Numbered from the stretch's first letter, positions 49,076 to 58,623 are shown. The stretch is 64,000 nucleotides of DNA from an uncultured Flavobacteriaceae bacterium (GCA_943842245.1 CALTAJ010000001.1:310001-374000); one strand, 5' to 3'. Translations and numbers: made by a program. Notes: a model not told the origin generated them from the letters alone.

Positions 49076-51925
49076 ATGACTATGAGAACCGATATGTTTC
49101 TGGGAAGACATTTAGGACCAAATGAAGACGAGATTAAAAAAATGTTGAATAAAATTGGAGCTTCTTCATTATCGGAATTACTTCAAGAAACCATTCCAGA
49201 GTCCATTAGGTTAGAAAAAACATTAGAACTTCCGGAAGGAATCAGTGAGTATGAGTTTTCTAAACATATCCATTTAATTGGAAAAGAAAATAAAGGCTTT
49301 GATACTTTTATAGGATTAGGTTATCATAGATCCATATTACCAGCAGTTATTCAAAGAAATATATTAGAGAATCCTGGATGGTATACAGCATATACCCCAT
49401 ATCAAGCCGAAATAGCTCAAGGAAGGCTAGAAGCTTTGTTTAATTTTCAAACAATGATTTGTGATTTAACGGGTATGGAACTTTCCAACGCTTCCCTTTT
49501 AGATGAAAGCACTTCAGCGGCCGAAGCTATGACAATGCTTTTTGGAGCTCGAACTAGAGAACAAAAAAATAACAAAGCATACCAATTTTTTGTAGATGAA
49601 AATATCTTACCCCAAACACTTTCTTTACTCAATACCCGTGCAAATCCTCTAGGAATTGATATTATTTCTGGAAATCCAGATGATTTTAACTATACTTCTA
49701 ATTTCTTTGGTGCAATCTTTCAATATCCAGGAAAAAAAGGAAATATTCCAGACATAGATATCTGGATCAATAACGCAAAAAAACAAGGTTTATGTACAGT
49801 TGTTGCAGCCGATATTATGAGTTTAGTTGTCCTTGAAAGCCCGGGAAAGTTTGGTGCTGACGTAGTTGTAGGCACTACTCAAAGATTTGGAATTCCATTG
49901 GGGTACGGAGGGCCTCATGCTGCATTTTTTGCTACTAGAAATCGTTATAAGAGAAATATTCCTGGTCGAATTATTGGTCAAACTGTTGACTTAGATGGAA
50001 ACTCTGCTCTGAGAATGGCATTACAAACAAGGGAACAGCACATCAAAAGAGACCGTGCAACTTCAAATATATGTACTGCTCAAGTCTTACTTGCTGTTAT
50101 GGCTGGAATGTATGCAGTTTACCATGGTCCAAAAGGACTAACATTTATTGCTGAAAAAATTCATAAAAACACATCCAAGCTAAATCAAAATATAGAATCC
50201 CTTGGATTTATTCAAAATAACTCTAACTTCTTCGATACTCTCCAGATTAAGATTCAATCTGATTCAATTAGAAGTCTTGCTGAAGCTAGTGAAATTAACT
50301 TTTATTATCCAGATCAAAATACCGTTTGTATTTCTTTAAACGAAACAACTTCTGAAAAAGATATTGTAAACATCACTTCTATCTTTGAATCTTATGTAAA
50401 AAAAACTGCTCAAAAAATTATTCCACCCCTAAGTCATAAGCTTCCAGAAAAGCTTTTGAGGAAAAGCTCTTTTCTTGAACATACTGTTTTTAATTCCTTT
50501 CATTCAGAAACTGCATTAATGCGTTATATAAAATCATTAGAAAGAAAAGATTTAGCATTAAATCATTCGATGATTTCTCTTGGCTCATGTACTATGAAAT
50601 TAAATGCTGCTTCTGAAATGCTACCCCTTAGTGATCCAAATTGGGGAAATATGCACCCATTTGTTCCTTTTAATCAAGCAGCAGGTTACAATATTATTCT
50701 TTCAGAACTTACTAATCAACTCAATAAAGTAACTGGTTTTGCTGCGACATCTTTACAACCAAATTCAGGAGCACAAGGGGAATATGCTGGCTTGATGGTA
50801 ATTAGGGCCTATCACAATAACAATAATGAGTCTGGGCGAAACATTTGTTTAATTCCTGCATCAGCTCACGGAACTAATCCTGCTTCGGCTGTTATGGCAG
50901 GAATGAAAGTTGTTGTTACGGGAACAGACACGAAAGGGAATATTGACTGGGACGATATTCATGAAAAAGCTTTACTTCATAAAGAAAATCTTGCAGCATT
51001 GATGATAACATACCCCAGTACTCATGGCGTTTTTGAAATTAAAATTAAAGAAATCACAAAACTTATTCATGATTGTGGTGGACAGGTTTACATGGATGGA
51101 GCAAACATGAATGCTCAAGTGGGTTTAACAAGTCCCTCTGCAATTGGTGCTGATGTTTGTCACCTTAATCTTCATAAAACTTTTGCAATACCACATGGTG
51201 GAGGCGGACCAGGAGTAGGACCAATTTGTGTTGCTGCTCATTTATCACCTTTTTTACCTGGGAATCCAATAATAAATACAGGGGGAACAAGTGCAATTAC
51301 TTCTATCTCAGGAGCTCCTTTTGGTTCTGCTTTAGCTTGTTTGATCTCATATGGATATATTAAAATGCTTGGAGGTTCAGGTTTAAAAAAGTCGACAGAA
51401 ATAGCAATTTTAAACGCAAATTATATTCAGAAACGTCTTGAAGGTGCATTTGATGTTCTTTACTCAGGAGAAAACGGACGATCAGCTCATGAACTTATCA
51501 TCGACTGTAGAAAATATAAAGAACATGGTATCGAAGTTGTAGATATTGCAAAACGCTTAATGGATTATGGTTTTCATGCTCCAACAGTTTCTTTTCCTGT
51601 TGCAGGAACTATGATGATTGAACCAACAGAAAGTGAAAATATTAACGAAATGGATCGCTTTTGTGAAGCAATGATATCAATTCGAATGGAAATTGATTCA
51701 GAGAATGAAAATGATCGTGAATTACTTAAGAACGCACCACATACCTTAGATATGGTAACTGCTGATAATTGGAATTTTCCCTACTCGCGTCAAAAAGCAG
51801 CATTTCCATTAGAGTTTGTTAATGAAAATAAATTTTGGCCTACAGTGAGAAGAGTCGATGAAGCCTATGGAGATCGTAATTTAGTATGTAACTGTAACTC
51901 TATAGAATCCTACGTAGAGAGTTGA
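49076..51925 (+). CDS. gcvP: Glycine dehydrogenase (decarboxylating), P-protein
   Basis: PLP enzyme that decarboxylates glycine in the glycine cleavage system and passes aminomethyl to GcvH. At 949 aa it is the single-chain form with both halves fused: the N-terminal half (FLGRHLGPNEDEIKKML, YTPYQAEIAQGRLEAL) and the C-terminal half with the PLP lysine in LNLHKTFAIPHGGGGPG near 702 and HPFVPFNQAAGY near 526. GcvT and GcvH are not in this window. The start is taken at the first ATG; a second ATG follows two codons later. Confidence 0.97.
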   Translation: MTMRTDMFLGRHLGPNEDEIKKMLNKIGASSLSELLQETIPESIRLEKTLELPEGISEYEFSKHIHLIGKENKGFDTFIGLGYHRSILPAVIQRNILENPGWYTAYTPYQAEIAQGRLEALFNFQTMICDLTGMELSNASLLDESTSAAEAMTMLFGARTREQKNNKAYQFFVDENILPQTLSLLNTRANPLGIDIISGNPDDFNYTSNFFGAIFQYPGKKGNIPDIDIWINNAKKQGLCTVVAADIMSLVVLESPGKFGADVVVGTTQRFGIPLGYGGPHAAFFATRNRYKRNIPGRIIGQTVDLDGNSALRMALQTREQHIKRDRATSNICTAQVLLAVMAGMYAVYHGPKGLTFIAEKIHKNTSKLNQNIESLGFIQNNSNFFDTLQIKIQSDSIRSLAEASEINFYYPDQNTVCISLNETTSEKDIVNITSIFESYVKKTAQKIIPPLSHKLPEKLLRKSSFLEHTVFNSFHSETALMRYIKSLERKDLALNHSMISLGSCTMKLNAASEMLPLSDPNWGNMHPFVPFNQAAGYNIILSELTNQLNKVTGFAATSLQPNSGAQGEYAGLMVIRAYHNNNNESGRNICLIPASAHGTNPASAVMAGMKVVVTGTDTKGNIDWDDIHEKALLHKENLAALMITYPSTHGVFEIKIKEITKLIHDCGGQVYMDGANMNAQVGLTSPSAIGADVCHLNLHKTFAIPHGGGGPGVGPICVAAHLSPFLPGNPIINTGGTSAITSISGAPFGSALACLISYGYIKMLGGSGLKKSTEIAILNANYIQKRLEGAFDVLYSGENGRSAHELIIDCRKYKEHGIEVVDIAKRLMDYGFHAPTVSFPVAGTMMIEPTESENINEMDRFCEAMISIRMEIDSENENDRELLKNAPHTLDMVTADNWNFPYSRQKAAFPLEFVNENKFWPTVRRVDEAYGDRNLVCNCNSIESYVES

Positions 51926-52031
51926 TTTTTAAGTTATTATTGATATTATCTTATTAATTTTTTACTTGATTTTATATATTTAGACTTCGTATCAATTTTT
52001 ATATAATTCAAGGTTCAATTTATTATTAAAT

Positions 52032-52039
52032 TACTTTTG
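52032..52039 (+). promoter_or_regulatory. Putative -7 element for the FabH-like gene
   Basis: TACTTTTG fits TAnnTTTG and ends 9 bases before the ATG at 52049, predicting a very short leader. Confidence 0.35.
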
Positions 52040-52048
52040 AAATTGTAT

Positions 52049-53104
52049 ATGAATATTAAGATTACAGGTACTGGAAGTAGCATTCCTAATAATATTGAAC
52101 TCAATTCAAGTTTTTCAAAGCATTCTTTTTATGATGCTAATGGTAGTGTGATTTACAACTCAAATGAAGTTGTTATAGAGAAGTTCAAGGCTATAACAGG
52201 TATTGAAAAGCGACGCTATATTAACGACGATCAAACTGTTGTTGACATAGCTATTGAAGCTGCAAAAAAAACAATTTTAGACGCCAAAATAGATCAAGAA
52301 TCAATTGACTACATTATAGTTGCCCACAATGTTGGTGATATTACATTAAATTCAAATCAAGTCAATACATTACCAAGCTTAGCTTCGAAAGTAAAAGCAG
52401 GACTTAATATAAAAAGTCCAGACTGTGTGGCTTACGATATTCTTTTTGGATGTCCGGGATGGGTTGAAGGTGTAATTCAAGCAACTGCTTTCATAAAAGC
52501 TGGAATGGCAAAAAAGTGTTTAGTTCTAGGGGCAGACACGCTTTCGCGTGTACTAGATCATAGTGATCGTGACTCAATGATCTATGCCGATGGAGCAGGA
52601 GCATCAATGATTGAAGCTTCAAAGGGTAAAGGGGGAATTTTATCTCATAAAACTGTCACTTACACTTCCGAAGGGGAAGCAGATTTTATTTTTTACGGTC
52701 CTTCTAATGACAAAGGAAAAGGAACTAAATATATAAAAATGCATGGTCGAAAAGTTTATGAATTTGCGTTGAGCAAAGTCCCTTTAGCCCTAAAAAAATG
52801 TCTTGAAACTTCTGGTAAAAGTATTGATGATGTTAAAAAAATATTTATTCACCAGGCCAATTTAAAGATGGATGATGCAATTGTAAAACGTTTTTACAAA
52901 CTCTATGGAAAAGCCATGCCCAATAATGTTTTACCTATGAATATTCAAGAATTTGGTAATAGTTCTGTTGCAACAGTTCCAACTTTATTTGATCTAGTTC
53001 TTAAGGAAAACTACGGGGGTCACAAACTCAAAACAGGTGATTTAATTCTATTTGCTTCGGTTGGCGCAGGAATGAATATTAACGCTATCACTTATTTGGT
53101 TTAA
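52049..53104 (+). CDS. 3-oxoacyl-ACP synthase III family protein (FabH-like)
   Basis: 351-aa thiolase-fold condensing enzyme. The catalytic triad is complete: Cys in FGCPGW near 132, His in IFIHQANLKM near 268 and Asn in EFGNSSVATVP near 302. It is longer than FabH (~330 aa) and its active-site sequence differs from FabH's AACSGF, so it may be a paralogue with a different acyl primer rather than the main FabH. No partner ACP is adjacent. It precedes mlaE by 66 bases; a link with lipid supply to the envelope is speculative. Confidence 0.87.
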   Translation: MNIKITGTGSSIPNNIELNSSFSKHSFYDANGSVIYNSNEVVIEKFKAITGIEKRRYINDDQTVVDIAIEAAKKTILDAKIDQESIDYIIVAHNVGDITLNSNQVNTLPSLASKVKAGLNIKSPDCVAYDILFGCPGWVEGVIQATAFIKAGMAKKCLVLGADTLSRVLDHSDRDSMIYADGAGASMIEASKGKGGILSHKTVTYTSEGEADFIFYGPSNDKGKGTKYIKMHGRKVYEFALSKVPLALKKCLETSGKSIDDVKKIFIHQANLKMDDAIVKRFYKLYGKAMPNNVLPMNIQEFGNSSVATVPTLFDLVLKENYGGHKLKTGDLILFASVGAGMNINAITYLV

Positions 53105-53155
53105 AAATAGAATCTAAATTCTATATTAAAAAATATCTTTTTTATCTAAAATAGC

Positions 53156-53163
53156 TACCTTTG
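53156..53163 (+). promoter_or_regulatory. Putative -7 element for mlaE-mlaF
   Basis: TACCTTTG fits TAnnTTTG and ends 7 bases before the mlaE ATG, so a transcript from here would be nearly leaderless. Confidence 0.45.
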
Positions 53164-53170
53164 AGAGTGT

Positions 53171-53908
53171 ATGAAATTCCTTTCAAACATCGGAAAATAT
53201 TTCTTAATGATCCAAAGTGTTTTTGGAAAATTCACTAAATGGAATATTCTCAAACAACTAATTTTAAAAGATATTGATGTCCTAATCATCGGATCGTTAG
53301 GGATAGTATCTTTCATTTCTTTTTTTGTTGGAGGTGTAGTTTCAATTCAAACAGCATTGAATCTTGAAAATCCTTTACTTCCTAAAAATTTAATTGCTTT
53401 TGCAACACGCCAATCAGTAATTTTAGAATTTGCTCCAACCTTTATTTCAATTATAATGGCGGGAAAAGTAGGATCATATATAACTTCTAGTATTGGAACT
53501 ATGAGAGTTACTGAACAAATTGATGCATTAGAGGTTATGGGAATTAATACATACAATTACCTAGTTTTCCCAAAAATTATTGCATTATCACTATATCCTT
53601 TAGTAATTTGTGCTTCAATGTTCCTTGGGATTTTTGGAGGGTATATTGCATGTGTATACGGTGGGTGGACAACTAGTGGTGAATTTATAGAAGGGATTCA
53701 ACTAGATTTTATTCCTTTTCATGTAACTTATGCTTTTATAAAAACTGGGTTTTTCTCTTTTGTATTAGCCACAATTCCTTCATTTCATGGATATTTCATG
53801 ACTGGTGGAGCTTTAGACGTCGGAAAAGCTAGTACAGTTTCATTCGTGTGGACTAGTGTAGTTATCATCTTATTAAATTATCTGTTAACTCAACTATTGC
53901 TAACCTAA
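53171..53908 (+). CDS. mlaE: MlaE-family ABC transporter permease
   Basis: Inner-membrane permease of the Mla-type phospholipid transport system that maintains outer-membrane asymmetry. The 245-aa protein has five to six membrane segments and the conserved stretch VSIQTALNLEN near 60, TSSIGTMRVTEQIDALEVMGI near 105-126 (the family's signature loop), and the C-terminal TGGALDVGKAST near 220. It is followed at once by its ATPase. Confidence 0.93.
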   Translation: MKFLSNIGKYFLMIQSVFGKFTKWNILKQLILKDIDVLIIGSLGIVSFISFFVGGVVSIQTALNLENPLLPKNLIAFATRQSVILEFAPTFISIIMAGKVGSYITSSIGTMRVTEQIDALEVMGINTYNYLVFPKIIALSLYPLVICASMFLGIFGGYIACVYGGWTTSGEFIEGIQLDFIPFHVTYAFIKTGFFSFVLATIPSFHGYFMTGGALDVGKASTVSFVWTSVVIILLNYLLTQLLLT

Positions 53909-54670
53909 ATGATTAAAGTCAAAAATATAAGTAAAGCTTTTGACGGTATTAAAGTACTTAATCAAATATCGACTGTTTTTGACAAAGGAAAAACTAATTT
54001 AATTATTGGTCAAAGTGGATCTGGAAAAACAGTTTTTATAAAGTGTCTTCTAGGACTCATTGAGAGTGACTCAGGATATATTGAATTTGATAATAAAGCT
54101 TTTAATACAATGAGTATAAAAGAACGTTCTATTCTTAGACAAGAAGTTGGGATGGTCTTTCAAGGTAGTGCACTTTTTGATTCTATGACAGTAGAGGAAA
54201 ACATAATGTTTCCTATGCAGATGTTTACTAATAAGGAAGAAAGTGAAGTTCGTGATCAAGCTAATATTGTTATTAAAAGAGTAAATCTTATTAATGCAAA
54301 TGAAAAATATCCAGATGAAATTTCGGGAGGTATGAAAAAACGTGTTGCTATTGCACGTGCTATTGTGATGAATCCAAAATATTTGTTTTGTGACGAACCC
54401 AACTCAGGTTTAGATCCAAAAACAGCTATTCTAATTGATAACTTGATTCAAGAAATTACAGAAGAATATAATATCACAACCGTAATTAATACTCATGACA
54501 TGAACTCCGTTATGGAAATTGGTAAGAAAATCGTATTTCTCCAAAATGGCAAAAAAGCTTGGGAAGGAACTAAAGAGGATATTTTCAATACTGACAATAA
54601 AGCAGTTTCTAATTTTGTCTATTCGTCAGATCTTTTCAAAAAAGTAAGAGAGGTATATCTTAAAACCTAA
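53909..54670 (+). CDS. mlaF: MlaF-family ABC transporter ATP-binding protein
   Basis: ATPase partner of MlaE, with no gap between the genes. The 253-aa protein has Walker A GQSGSGKT at ~34-41, the Q-loop VFQGSALFDSMTVEENI near 86, the signature EISGGMKKRVAIARA near 134, Walker B YLFCDEPNSGLDPKT near 157 and the switch His in NTHDMNSV near 194. No substrate-binding MlaD gene follows; the next gene is convergent and its stop overlaps this one by 4 nt. Confidence 0.94.
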   Translation: MIKVKNISKAFDGIKVLNQISTVFDKGKTNLIIGQSGSGKTVFIKCLLGLIESDSGYIEFDNKAFNTMSIKERSILRQEVGMVFQGSALFDSMTVEENIMFPMQMFTNKEESEVRDQANIVIKRVNLINANEKYPDEISGGMKKRVAIARAIVMNPKYLFCDEPNSGLDPKTAILIDNLIQEITEEYNITTVINTHDMNSVMEIGKKIVFLQNGKKAWEGTKEDIFNTDNKAVSNFVYSSDLFKKVREVYLKT

Positions 54671-55269
54671 TAATAAATTGGTTTTACTTCTGATTGAGGA
54701 CTAAAAAGATAAATTTTACCTGTTGATTTTTCTCTACATTCAAAAAGTGTCCTTCGTTTTTTTAACTTAATAAAAACACGGTCATTTTCTAAGGCAAAAT
54801 GTTTTCCGTCTTTCAATTGATAAATTAATGTTTTAGAACTTGAAGGATCAAACTGTCGTAAAGCAATTATTAATTTAAAATCACGATCTGTACTTGCCTT
54901 TGGATTTTTCATATGATTAGCTAATAATCTACAAATTGGCTCAGGAAAAATGTCTGGATTTAAAAAAGGAATCAAAATCTCACGATAAATTGATTTCCAC
55001 TCTAAACCATGAGGTTTAACTTTGTAAGGATATAACTGCGAAACTTTAAAGTGAGCTAACTCATGGAGTAGAGTAATTAAAAAACGATAGGGATTAGATG
55101 TATTATTGACTGTGATTAACGAAGTTCCGTTAGTATATCGTCTAAAATCTCCATGTTTTGTTTTTCTTTTTTTAGTAATCTTAATAGCTATATTAGAAGC
55201 CTGTAAAATTTTTTTTATTTGATATTTTGAACTTTCGGGAATTAATGATAGTAATTGCTTCATTTTCAC
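54667..55269 (-). CDS. SprT-like zinc-metalloprotease-type protein
   Basis: 200-aa protein with a SprT-like domain: LLHELAHFKVSQ (HExxH) near 66-77 and the third ligand region KPHGLEWKSIYREI near 85. The C-terminal part (KDGKHFALENDRVF, RRTLFECREKSTGKIY) resembles the small beta/zinc-ribbon-like tail of SprT proteins, but only one cysteine is present, so a zinc ribbon is unlikely. The eukaryotic relative Spartan cleaves DNA-protein crosslinks; the bacterial role is not established. It abuts the SDR gene, sharing one base. Confidence 0.85.
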   Translation of the reverse strand: MKMKQLLSLIPESSKYQIKKILQASNIAIKITKKRKTKHGDFRRYTNGTSLITVNNTSNPYRFLITLLHELAHFKVSQLYPYKVKPHGLEWKSIYREILIPFLNPDIFPEPICRLLANHMKNPKASTDRDFKLIIALRQFDPSSSKTLIYQLKDGKHFALENDRVFIKLKKRRTLFECREKSTGKIYLFSPQSEVKPIYY

Positions 55270-55946
55270 TAAGGAGTAGAAGAAGAAATGGGTAGAATTT
55301 TTCCATTATAGTACTTTTGGCCGGTTATGGCGAAATCTAGTATATAGGAAGCCATTTTTTCAGCGGAAATTGGAGCTTTTAATCCAGGAAAAGCCTCTTC
55401 TAACATTTCTGTTTGTACGGCACCTAATGCTAACGAATTAAAGACAGGTCCAGTCTCTTTATATTCCTCTGCTAATAATTCTGTTAAAATATTTACGGCA
55501 CCTTTACTGCTACTGTAAGCAGACAAACCTGGGAATTTTACACTTCCATCTATTCCTCCCATACTACTAATATTAATAACATGACCTTTGGTTGAGATTT
55601 GAGGAAGAAGCATCCTGGTTATTGATGCTAAACCAAAAAGATTTACTTGATATATAGCTTCAAACTCAGCTTTAGTAGTGTCAGAAAAGGGTTTATTTAA
55701 AAAAGCACCAGCATTATTTACTAAGGCATCGATAGTAACTTCCTCTTTTTTAAGCTCCAAAATAAAATTTGAAAGTGACATTTCATCAGAAATATCTATT
55801 GATATTGGATAAACAAAATTTGTGAAATCAAGATTTTTTATATTTCGAGATAGTGCATAAACTTTATATTCTTTTTTTTCTGCAAGCTTTACTAGTTCAA
55901 AACCTATACCTCGTCCTGCTCCGGTAATTACAATTGTTTTTGACAT
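55269..55946 (-). CDS. Short-chain dehydrogenase/reductase
   Basis: 225-aa classical SDR: nucleotide-binding TGAGRGIGFEL at ~7-17, NNAGAF near 79, catalytic Ser in INISSMGG near 126 and the YxxxK pair in AYSSSKGAVN near 142. The family reduces or oxidises carbonyls and alcohols with NAD(P)H; the substrate cannot be inferred. Lies downstream of pdhC with a 32-base gap. Confidence 0.9.
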   Translation of the reverse strand: MSKTIVITGAGRGIGFELVKLAEKKEYKVYALSRNIKNLDFTNFVYPISIDISDEMSLSNFILELKKEEVTIDALVNNAGAFLNKPFSDTTKAEFEAIYQVNLFGLASITRMLLPQISTKGHVINISSMGGIDGSVKFPGLSAYSSSKGAVNILTELLAEEYKETGPVFNSLALGAVQTEMLEEAFPGLKAPISAEKMASYILDFAITGQKYYNGKILPISSSTP

Positions 55947-55978
55947 GAATTATATATAAGTGAAATCAATGTTGCATC

Positions 55979-57589
55979 CTAAAGAACCATAGTCAAGGGA
56001 TTCTCTATATATTCCCGTAGCGTTTGAAGAAACTTGGCTCCTGTAGCTCCGTCAACCACACGATGATCACTAGCTAAGGTTAACTTCACAGTATTTCCTA
56101 TAACAATATTTCCGTTTTTTACTACAGGTTTTTGAATAATAGCTCCAACAGATAAAATAGCACTATTTGGTTGATTTACAATAGATGTAAATTCTTGAAT
56201 TCCAAACATTCCTAAATTAGAAACAGTAAATGTACTTCCTTCCATTTCATCAGGTTTTAATTTTTTTTCACGAGCCCTTAATGCAAAGTCCTTAACTAAA
56301 GCTCCAATTTGTGGAAGTGTTTGTTCGTTCGTAAACTTTACTACAGGGACAACTAATCCATCCTCAACTGCTACAGCTACACCTACATGAACATGATGAT
56401 GTTGCGTAATCTGATGATCCTCCCATTTAGAATTTACTTGAGGATGTGTCTTCAATGAAAGAGCTACAGCTTTTACAACAATATCGTTAAAGGAAATTTT
56501 AGTATCAGGAATGGAATTATATTGATTTCTAAAATCAACAGCATTGTCCATATCTAATTCAACACCAAGATAGTAATGAGGTGCTGAAAATTTTGATTCT
56601 GAAAGACGTTTAGCAATAGTCTTTCGCATTTGGGAATTTGCAATTTCAGTAATGGATTCTAATCCTTTTGGAGTGGGAGGCTGACTAATTACTCCCGATA
56701 TTTGTTGGAAATTATCAATGTCCCTTTTAATAATCCTTCCTAAATCACCAGAGCCTTCAATAATTCTTAAATCAATTCCTTTTTCTATAGCTAATTTCTT
56801 AGCTAATGGCGAAGCTATAATACGATCATTTTTGGATAAAAATTGGGGAGCGCTAGCGGTCTCAATACTTTTAATCAAAGGAACATCATCTCTTTTTTGG
56901 TGAATTGATTTATCCTCAGAAGGCTTTATATCTTCTTTTACATCGCTCGAGTTAGAAATACTAGATAAAGATGAAAGGACTTTATCTACATCAGTTCCCT
57001 CTTTTCCTATAATAGCTATAAGACTATCTACGGAAGCAGATTGACCCTCGTTTAATCCAATGTGCAATAATGTTCCCTGATAAAAGGACTCAAATTCCAT
57101 AGTTGCTTTATCAGTTTCAATTTCAGCTAAAATATCACCTTCGTTAACTTTGTCTCCAACACTTTTATTCCATTTAGCTACAGTACCCTCCTCCATGGTA
57201 TCACTCAGGCGAGGCATGGTTATAATTTCTACACCTTCAGAAATAGTTTTATCTTCATTTATTTCTTCAACTTCTTTAGTAACTTCATTTTTTGTTTTCT
57301 CTATCGGGGTTTCTAATTTGGATCCAGAAATTAGATCTGATATATCTTCACCTTTTTCCCCGATAATAGCCAAAAGAGTATCTACTGGAGCATTACCTCC
57401 TTCCTCAATTCCTATATAAAGAAGATTTCCTTCATTAAAAGACTCAAACTCCATTGTGGCTTTATCGGTTTCTATTTCAGCTAAAATATCTCCTTCATTA
57501 ATTTGATCTCCAACTTTTTTAAACCACTTTGCTACAGTTCCTTCTTCCATAGTATCACTCAACCGCGGCATGTTTATTATCTCTGCCAT
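55979..57589 (-). CDS. pdhC: Pyruvate dehydrogenase E2, dihydrolipoamide acetyltransferase with two lipoyl domains
   Basis: Core of the pyruvate dehydrogenase complex. The 536-aa protein has two near-identical lipoyl domains (~1-78 and ~122-200), each with lipoylation site ETDKATMEFESF, Ala/Ser/Glu-rich linkers, an E3-binding domain at ~255-295 (ASPLAKKLAIEKGIDL, GDLGRIIKRDI) and the acetyltransferase domain at ~315-536 with the catalytic SDHRVVDGATGAKFL near 505. The doubled lipoyl coding segments are about 360 bp apart and remain highly similar at the DNA level. It follows pdhA by 3 bases. Confidence 0.96.
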   Translation of the reverse strand: MAEIINMPRLSDTMEEGTVAKWFKKVGDQINEGDILAEIETDKATMEFESFNEGNLLYIGIEEGGNAPVDTLLAIIGEKGEDISDLISGSKLETPIEKTKNEVTKEVEEINEDKTISEGVEIITMPRLSDTMEEGTVAKWNKSVGDKVNEGDILAEIETDKATMEFESFYQGTLLHIGLNEGQSASVDSLIAIIGKEGTDVDKVLSSLSSISNSSDVKEDIKPSEDKSIHQKRDDVPLIKSIETASAPQFLSKNDRIIASPLAKKLAIEKGIDLRIIEGSGDLGRIIKRDIDNFQQISGVISQPPTPKGLESITEIANSQMRKTIAKRLSESKFSAPHYYLGVELDMDNAVDFRNQYNSIPDTKISFNDIVVKAVALSLKTHPQVNSKWEDHQITQHHHVHVGVAVAVEDGLVVPVVKFTNEQTLPQIGALVKDFALRAREKKLKPDEMEGSTFTVSNLGMFGIQEFTSIVNQPNSAILSVGAIIQKPVVKNGNIVIGNTVKLTLASDHRVVDGATGAKFLQTLREYIENPLTMVL

Positions 57590-57592
57590 TTA

Positions 57593-58591
57593 CTACAATT
57601 TGTGTTTTAAAAATGGATAATCTTCTTGTTCATAAACTGCATCATACATCAAACTTGGATCTGGGTAAGGTGAAGATTCAGCAAATTTTTCACATTCGAT
57701 TACTCTTTCTTTTATAGATAAGCCGATTTCATCAAGATGTTTTTGTGATGTATATTTTTTTGACAAAATCACATCTTTTACTTGAGTAATTGGATCAATT
57801 TTTCGATATTCTTCAACCTCATCTTTAGTTCTATATTGTTGTGCATCAGACATAGAATGACCACGATATCTGTAAGTATTCATTTCAATGAATGATGGTC
57901 CTCCTCCCTTTCTAGCGAGAGTAATTGCCTTATCCATTGTTTTTGCAACAGCTGAGGGATTCATGCCATCACAAGGCTCACATGGCATATCGTATCCTAA
58001 CCCCAATTTCCAAATTTCTTGATGAGAAGCAGTTCTTGCAACAGAGGTACCCATTGCATAACCATTATTTTCAACTACAAAAACAACTGGTAATTGCCAA
58101 AGTGTCGCCAAATTTAAGGTTTCGTGAAGAGAGCCTTGACGTACAGCGCCATCACCCATAAAACATAATGTAACATTATCACGGTCAAAATATTTATCCC
58201 CAAATGCCATGCCTGCTCCTAGAGGAATTTGACCTCCTACAATTCCATGACCTCCATGAAACTTATATTCTTTTGAAAAAATATGCATTGAACCACCAAG
58301 ACCTTGGGATGTACCAGTAGCTTTTCCGTATAATTCGGCCATCACTCTTTTTGGATCCACTCCCATCCCAATTGGCTGAACGTGATTTCTGTATGCTGTA
58401 ATCATTCGGTCTTTACCAATTTCCATAGCATGAAGCGAACCAGCTAATACGGCCTCTTGACCATTATATAGATGTAAAAATCCCCTAACTTTCTGTTGAA
58501 TGTATACTGCAGCTAGCTTGTCTTCGAATTTTCTCCAAAAAAGCATGTTAGTATACCAATTCAGATAAGTTTCTTTTGTTATTTTCTTCAT
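57593..58591 (-). CDS. pdhA: Pyruvate dehydrogenase E1 component subunit alpha
   Basis: Thiamine-diphosphate-binding alpha subunit of heterotetrameric E1. The 332-aa protein has LYNGQEAVLAGS near 41, YRNHVQPIGMGVDP near 67, GGSMHIFSKEY near 99, the TPP motif FMGDGAVRQGSLHETLNLA near 143 running to VVENNGYAMGT, and YRYRGHSMSDAQQYRT near 247 (phosphorylation-loop region). The beta subunit gene (pdhB) is not in the window, so E1 beta must be encoded elsewhere. Confidence 0.96.
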   Translation of the reverse strand: MKKITKETYLNWYTNMLFWRKFEDKLAAVYIQQKVRGFLHLYNGQEAVLAGSLHAMEIGKDRMITAYRNHVQPIGMGVDPKRVMAELYGKATGTSQGLGGSMHIFSKEYKFHGGHGIVGGQIPLGAGMAFGDKYFDRDNVTLCFMGDGAVRQGSLHETLNLATLWQLPVVFVVENNGYAMGTSVARTASHQEIWKLGLGYDMPCEPCDGMNPSAVAKTMDKAITLARKGGGPSFIEMNTYRYRGHSMSDAQQYRTKDEVEEYRKIDPITQVKDVILSKKYTSQKHLDEIGLSIKERVIECEKFAESSPYPDPSLMYDAVYEQEDYPFLKHKL

Positions 58592-58602
58592 AAAAACTTA
58601 AT

Positions 58603-58621
58603 GACTATTACGATAATAGTC
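58603..58621. promoter_or_regulatory. Perfect 19-bp palindrome in the pdhA leader
   Basis: GACTATTA (58603-58610), spacer CGA, TAATAGTC (58614-58621). It lies between the putative -7 element and the pdhA ATG, overlapping the expected transcription start. It could be an operator for a dimeric regulator or, in RNA, a short leader hairpin. No T-run follows, so it is not a terminator. Confidence 0.6.
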
Positions 58622-58623
58622 TT

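Noticed and set aside
57087-57510. Direct repeat of ~60 bp at ~360-bp spacing
   Set aside because: It encodes the two lipoyl domains of PdhC; this is domain duplication within the gene, not a mobile or regulatory repeat.
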